Source of the DNA: VRUE01 sp035266685
Lineage (GTDB): Bacteria; Actinomycetota; Thermoleophilia; Solirubrobacterales; 70-9
Reading direction: 5' to 3'
Length of the DNA: 21,537 nt
Assembly: GCA_035266685.1 (NCBI GenBank)
Contig: DATFMX010000105.1
Location: 1-21,537, forward strand
Below are positions 18,701 to 21,537 of this stretch, piece by piece. The notes under the pieces are model-generated. The model had not been told where the DNA came from and did not search any database. It saw only the letters and a list, made by a program, of their open reading frames with translations. The position numbers and the translations under genes were made by a program. Position 1 is the stretch's first letter. Each line of letters starts with the position of its first letter.

Positions 18701-20311
18701 TCAGGCCCGCCTCTGGCGGTAGCGGCGGATCAGCGCGTTGGTCGAACTGTCGTGCTTCAGCTTCGGCTCCTCGGGGGCCCGCAGCTCGGGAACGATCCGC
18801 TTCGCCAGCACCTTGCCCAGCTCGACCCCCCACTGGTCGAAGGAGTCGATCCCCCAGATCGCCCCCTGGGTGAAGACGCTGTGCTCGTACAGGGCGACCA
18901 GCGTGCCCAGGGTGCGCGGGTCGAGCCGCTCGGCGAGGATCGTGTTGGTCGGCCGGTTGCCCTCCATCACCCGGTGCGGGACGACGGCGTCCGGCGTGCC
19001 CTCGGCCCGCACCTGCTCCTCCGTCTTGCCGAAGGCGAGCGCCTGCGTCTGCGCGAAGACGTTCGACATCAGCAGGTCGTGGTGCTCGCCGAGCGGGTTG
19101 TTGGAGCGCATGAAGCCGATGAAGTCGCAGGGGATCAGCCGCGTGCCCTGGTGGATCAGCTGGTAGAAGGAGTGCTGGCCGTTGGTCCCCGGCTCGCCCC
19201 AGAAGATCGCCCCGGTGTCGCGGTCGACATGGGCGCCGTCCAGGGTCACGTGCTTGCCGTTGGACTCCATCGTCAGCTGCTGGAGGTAGGCCGGGAAGCG
19301 GTGCAGGTACTGGTCGTAGGGGAAGACGCCGCAGGTCTGGGCGCCGAAGAAGTCGCCGTACCAGACCGAGAGCAGCCCCATCAGCATCGGCAGGTTCTCG
19401 GCCGGGCGGGCGCTGCGGAAGTGCTCGTCCATCGCGTGGAAGCCGGCCAGCATCTCGGAGAAGCGGGCCGGGCCGATCGCCAGCATGGTCGAGAGCCCGA
19501 TCGCCGAGTCCATCGAGTAACGGCCGCCGACCCACTCCCAGAAGCCGAACATGTTGTCGGTGTCGATGCCGAACTTCTCGACCTCCGCGGCGTTGGTCGA
19601 GACGGCGACGAAGTGCTTGGCGACCGCCGCCTCGTCGCCGCCGAGGCCGGCCAGCGACCACTCGCGCGCGGTGTGCGCGTTGGTCATCGTCTCCAGCGTG
19701 GTGAAGGTCTTCGAGGAGATGACGAACAGCGTCTCCTCGGGGTCGAGGTCGCGCGTGGACTCGGCGAAGTCGGTGCCGTCGACGTTGGAGACGAAGCGGA
19801 AAGTGAGGTCGCGGCGGCTGAAGTGGCGCAGCGCCTCGTAAGCCATCACCGGGCCGAGGTCGGAGCCGCCGATGCCGATGTTGACGACGTTGCGGATCGG
19901 CCTGCCGGTGTGGCCGGTCCACTCGCCCGAGCGCAGCCGCTCGGCGAAGGCCGCCATCCGGTCGAGCGTCTCGTGTACCTGCTTGACGACGTCGACCCCG
20001 TCGACGACCAGCGAGCGCTCGCGCGGCATCCGCAGCGCCACGTGCAGCACGGCGCGGTCCTCGGAGACGTTGATGTGCTCGCCGGCGAACATCGCTTCGC
20101 GGCGCGCCTCGACGCCGCGCTCGGCGGCCAGCGCGCCGAGCAGCATCACGGTCTCGTCGCTGATCCTGTTCTTCGAGAAGTCGAGGTGCAGGCCGGCGCC
20201 GTCGGCGATGAGGCGCTCGCCGCGCGCCGGGTCGGCGGCGAAGAGGTCGCGCAGGTGCTTCGGCGCGATCTCCGCGTGGTGGCGCTCGAGCGCCGCCCAG
20301 GCCTCGCTCAC
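18701..20311 (-). CDS. pgi: Glucose-6-phosphate isomerase
   Basis: A 536-residue cytoplasmic enzyme that interconverts glucose 6-phosphate and fructose 6-phosphate. Both family signatures are present: VGGRYSMDSA (261-270) and GIDSFDQWGVELGK (487-500). The active-site histidine region GTNGQHSFYQLIHQG and the sugar-phosphate loop with ISSKTFTTLETMTN are also intact. It is of the long E. coli-like class. The frame is open further upstream, but the GTG at 20311 overlaps the tal stop codon (GTGA) and places the usual N terminus SEAWAALERHHAEI at the start. Separate tal and pgi genes in this order mirror the fused Tal-Pgi enzymes known in other bacteria. Confidence 0.95.
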   Translation of the reverse strand: MSEAWAALERHHAEIAPKHLRDLFAADPARGERLIADGAGLHLDFSKNRISDETVMLLGALAAERGVEARREAMFAGEHINVSEDRAVLHVALRMPRERSLVVDGVDVVKQVHETLDRMAAFAERLRSGEWTGHTGRPIRNVVNIGIGGSDLGPVMAYEALRHFSRRDLTFRFVSNVDGTDFAESTRDLDPEETLFVISSKTFTTLETMTNAHTAREWSLAGLGGDEAAVAKHFVAVSTNAAEVEKFGIDTDNMFGFWEWVGGRYSMDSAIGLSTMLAIGPARFSEMLAGFHAMDEHFRSARPAENLPMLMGLLSVWYGDFFGAQTCGVFPYDQYLHRFPAYLQQLTMESNGKHVTLDGAHVDRDTGAIFWGEPGTNGQHSFYQLIHQGTRLIPCDFIGFMRSNNPLGEHHDLLMSNVFAQTQALAFGKTEEQVRAEGTPDAVVPHRVMEGNRPTNTILAERLDPRTLGTLVALYEHSVFTQGAIWGIDSFDQWGVELGKVLAKRIVPELRAPEEPKLKHDSSTNALIRRYRQRRA

Positions 20312-21384
20312 GCCCGCGCCCCGAGCTGCGCCGAGATCGTCTTCAGCAGTTCTTCCCAGGAGTCGACGAACTTCTGCTTGCCCTCCTCCTGGAGCCGCTC
20401 GGCGAGCGCCTCGACGTCGATCCCGGCGGCGCCGAAGCGGGCCAGCGTCTGCTCGCACTCACCGCCGTCGGCGGGCACCGGCTCGCCGAGCTCGCCGTGG
20501 TCGGCGAAGGCGTGCAGGGTGTCCTCGGGCATCGTGTTGACCGTGAACGGCGAGGCGAAGCCCTCGACGTAGAGGGTGTCGGGTGCCTCCGGGTCCTTGG
20601 TCCCGGTGCTCGCCCAGAGCAGCCGCTGCGGCCGTGCCCCTTCGTTCATCAGCCGCTGCGTGCGGTCGGAGTCGAGCAGCTCGCGGTAGGCCGCGTAGGC
20701 GCGGAAGCCGATCGCGAGGCCGAGCTTGTCGCGCAGCTCGGCGGGGACTTCGTCGGCGACGGCGACGTCCCAGCGGCTCATGAAGATCGAGGCGACCGAG
20801 GCGACGTCGGGGTCGAGCCCGGCCTCGATCCGCCGTTCGATTCCCTTCATATAGGCGTCGGCGGCGGCCAGGTGGTGCTCGCGCGAGAAGAGCAGCGTGA
20901 CGTTGACCGGGATCCCGGCGAAGATCGACTGCTCGATCGCCGGCAGGCCGGCGGGCGTGCCGGGGATCTTGATGAAGAGGTTCTCGCGGCCTGCTTCGGC
21001 GTGCAGCTTGGCGGCCTGCGCGATCGTCCCCTCGGTGTCGTCGGCGAGCTTCGGCGAGACCTCGAGCGAGCAGAAGCCGTCGACCCCGGCGGTGCGCTCG
21101 TGGACGCCCTTGAACAGGTCGGTCGCGTCGCGCAGGTCGGCGAGCGCCAGCTGGAAGAAGATCTCCTCGGGGTCGTCGAGCCGCTCCGCCAGCTCGGCGA
21201 TCTGCGCGTCGTAGGCGTCGCCGCCGGAGATCGCCTTGTCGAAGATCGTCGGGTTCGAGGTCAGGCCGGTGACCGACAGCTCCTCGATGTATCCGGCGAG
21301 GGTGCCGTCGCCCAGCATCGTGCGGGTGATGTTGTCGAGCCAGAGGCTCTGACCCACCTCGTGCAATCTCGCCGTTGCCTTCAC
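20308..21384 (-). CDS. tal: Transaldolase (actinobacterial long form)
   Basis: A 358-residue cytoplasmic enzyme of the non-oxidative pentose phosphate pathway that moves a dihydroxyacetone unit between sugar phosphates. The Schiff-base lysine is K139 in LFIKIPGT. TSNPTIFDKAI (42-52), SLEVSPKLADD (106-116) and PVNVTLLFS are conserved. The length matches the TalB-like class of Actinobacteria and Cyanobacteria. The start is GTG, with a strong ribosome-binding site GGAGGGAG (21391-21398) six bases upstream. The upstream transketolase ends 37 bases before it. Its stop codon overlaps the start of pgi, so the two are translationally coupled. Confidence 0.96.
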   Translation of the reverse strand: MKATARLHEVGQSLWLDNITRTMLGDGTLAGYIEELSVTGLTSNPTIFDKAISGGDAYDAQIAELAERLDDPEEIFFQLALADLRDATDLFKGVHERTAGVDGFCSLEVSPKLADDTEGTIAQAAKLHAEAGRENLFIKIPGTPAGLPAIEQSIFAGIPVNVTLLFSREHHLAAADAYMKGIERRIEAGLDPDVASVASIFMSRWDVAVADEVPAELRDKLGLAIGFRAYAAYRELLDSDRTQRLMNEGARPQRLLWASTGTKDPEAPDTLYVEGFASPFTVNTMPEDTLHAFADHGELGEPVPADGGECEQTLARFGAAGIDVEALAERLQEEGKQKFVDSWEELLKTISAQLGARA

Positions 21385-21390
21385 GGTCGA

Positions 21391-21398
21391 CTCCCTCC
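21391..21398 (-). promoter_or_regulatory. Ribosome-binding site of tal
   Basis: GGAGGGAG on the minus strand, 6 bases before the GTG at 21384. It is one of the few strong Shine-Dalgarno sites in the window and sits inside an operon, where leaderless starts are not possible. Confidence 0.75.
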
Positions 21399-21421
21399 GG
21401 GTCGTGTCTCGGGTTGTGGGG

Positions 21422-21537
21422 CTACTTCACCGCCGCGCGGCCGGCGTAGTCGCGGGCCGCGGCGGCGATCTTCTCGGGCGTGAACCCGAACTCCTCCTCG
21501 ACGTCCTTGAACGGCGCCGAGAGGCCGAAGCTGTCCG
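21422..21537 (-). CDS. tkt: Transketolase, C-terminal end (partial)
   Basis: The last 37 codons before a TAG stop are visible and read DSFGLSAPFKDVEEEFGFTP followed by EKIAAAARDYAGRAAVK. FGxSAP...EEFGxTPEKI is the standard C terminus of transketolase, the thiamine-diphosphate enzyme that transfers two-carbon ketol units. The rest of the gene, including the active site, lies beyond the window edge. It is the first visible gene of the leftward sugar-phosphate and cytochrome bd run, 37 bases from tal. Confidence 0.9.
   Translation of the reverse strand, partial: DSFGLSAPFKDVEEEFGFTPEKIAAAARDYAGRAAVK

Noticed and set aside
17747..20572. Long open frame (about 940 codons) on the plus strand
   Set aside because: It is antisense to cydA, pgi and tal, all firmly identified. 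The long frame is a by-product of strong third-position GC bias; its translation is repetitive Arg/Asp/Gly/Val-rich without any recognisable domain.
1..21537. CRISPR arrays, insertion sequences, rRNA, riboswitches
   Set aside because: I looked for regularly spaced repeats, transposase motifs, rRNA signatures and conserved leader structures; none was found. The 27-base periodicity at 4165-4329 is protein repeat coding, not CRISPR.

Overview
The window is very GC-rich (roughly 70% by eye), gene-dense DNA from a bacterium that looks like a high-GC actinomycete. The serine and threonine tRNAs, short intergenic gaps, GTG starts and -10 hexamers of the form TAnnnT lying 6-8 bases before start codons all fit Actinomycetota. 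The mix of families (secreted RTX-repeat protein, low-complexity lipoprotein, PilZ glycosyltransferase, polytopic membrane protein with a large extracytoplasmic tail) suggests the Thermoleophilia/Solirubrobacterales. That placement is inference from gene content only.

Layout. 1-1343: the end of an unknown gene, tRNA-Thr(CGT), a small ribbon-helix-helix regulator and a serine/glycine-rich lipoprotein. 1430-3679: a NarL-type response regulator and a soluble two-GAF histidine kinase resembling DevS/DosT, facing each other with overlapping 3' ends. 3781-5281: a cysteine-laddered RTX protein, a palindromic repeat, and a translationally coupled pair of small unknown genes. 5481-7724: a BcsA-like GT2 glycosyltransferase with a C-terminal PilZ domain, bracketed by two outward-facing tRNA-Ser genes. 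7781-10913: tadA, a secreted subtilase, a universal stress protein with a tiny membrane ORF upstream, and a metallo-beta-lactamase-fold hydrolase. 10971-13388: a polytopic, probably GT-C-like membrane protein. 13390-15617: a three-His-box fatty acid desaturase divergent from a cyclopropane fatty acid synthase. 15614-21537: a leftward run tkt-tal-pgi-cydA-cydB-HAD phosphatase, mostly with overlapping or nearly touching genes.

How the genes work together. tkt, tal and pgi join the non-oxidative pentose phosphate pathway to glycolysis. Behind them, apparently in the same transcript, come the two subunits of a cytochrome bd quinol oxidase. The desaturase makes double bonds and Cfa can convert them to cyclopropane rings, so this pair can remodel membrane lipids. 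The DevS-like kinase, the bd oxidase and the universal stress protein would all suit a life with changing oxygen, but nothing in the sequence links them directly.

The most unusual signal is two families of short, perfectly bounded palindromic elements (45 bp and 49 bp). Each is present twice. One copy of each lies between genes and the other lies inside the same membrane-protein gene, in frame, in a hydrophilic loop. Second is the repeated leaderless-promoter signature. Third is a seven-cysteine ladder at exact nine-residue spacing in the RTX protein.
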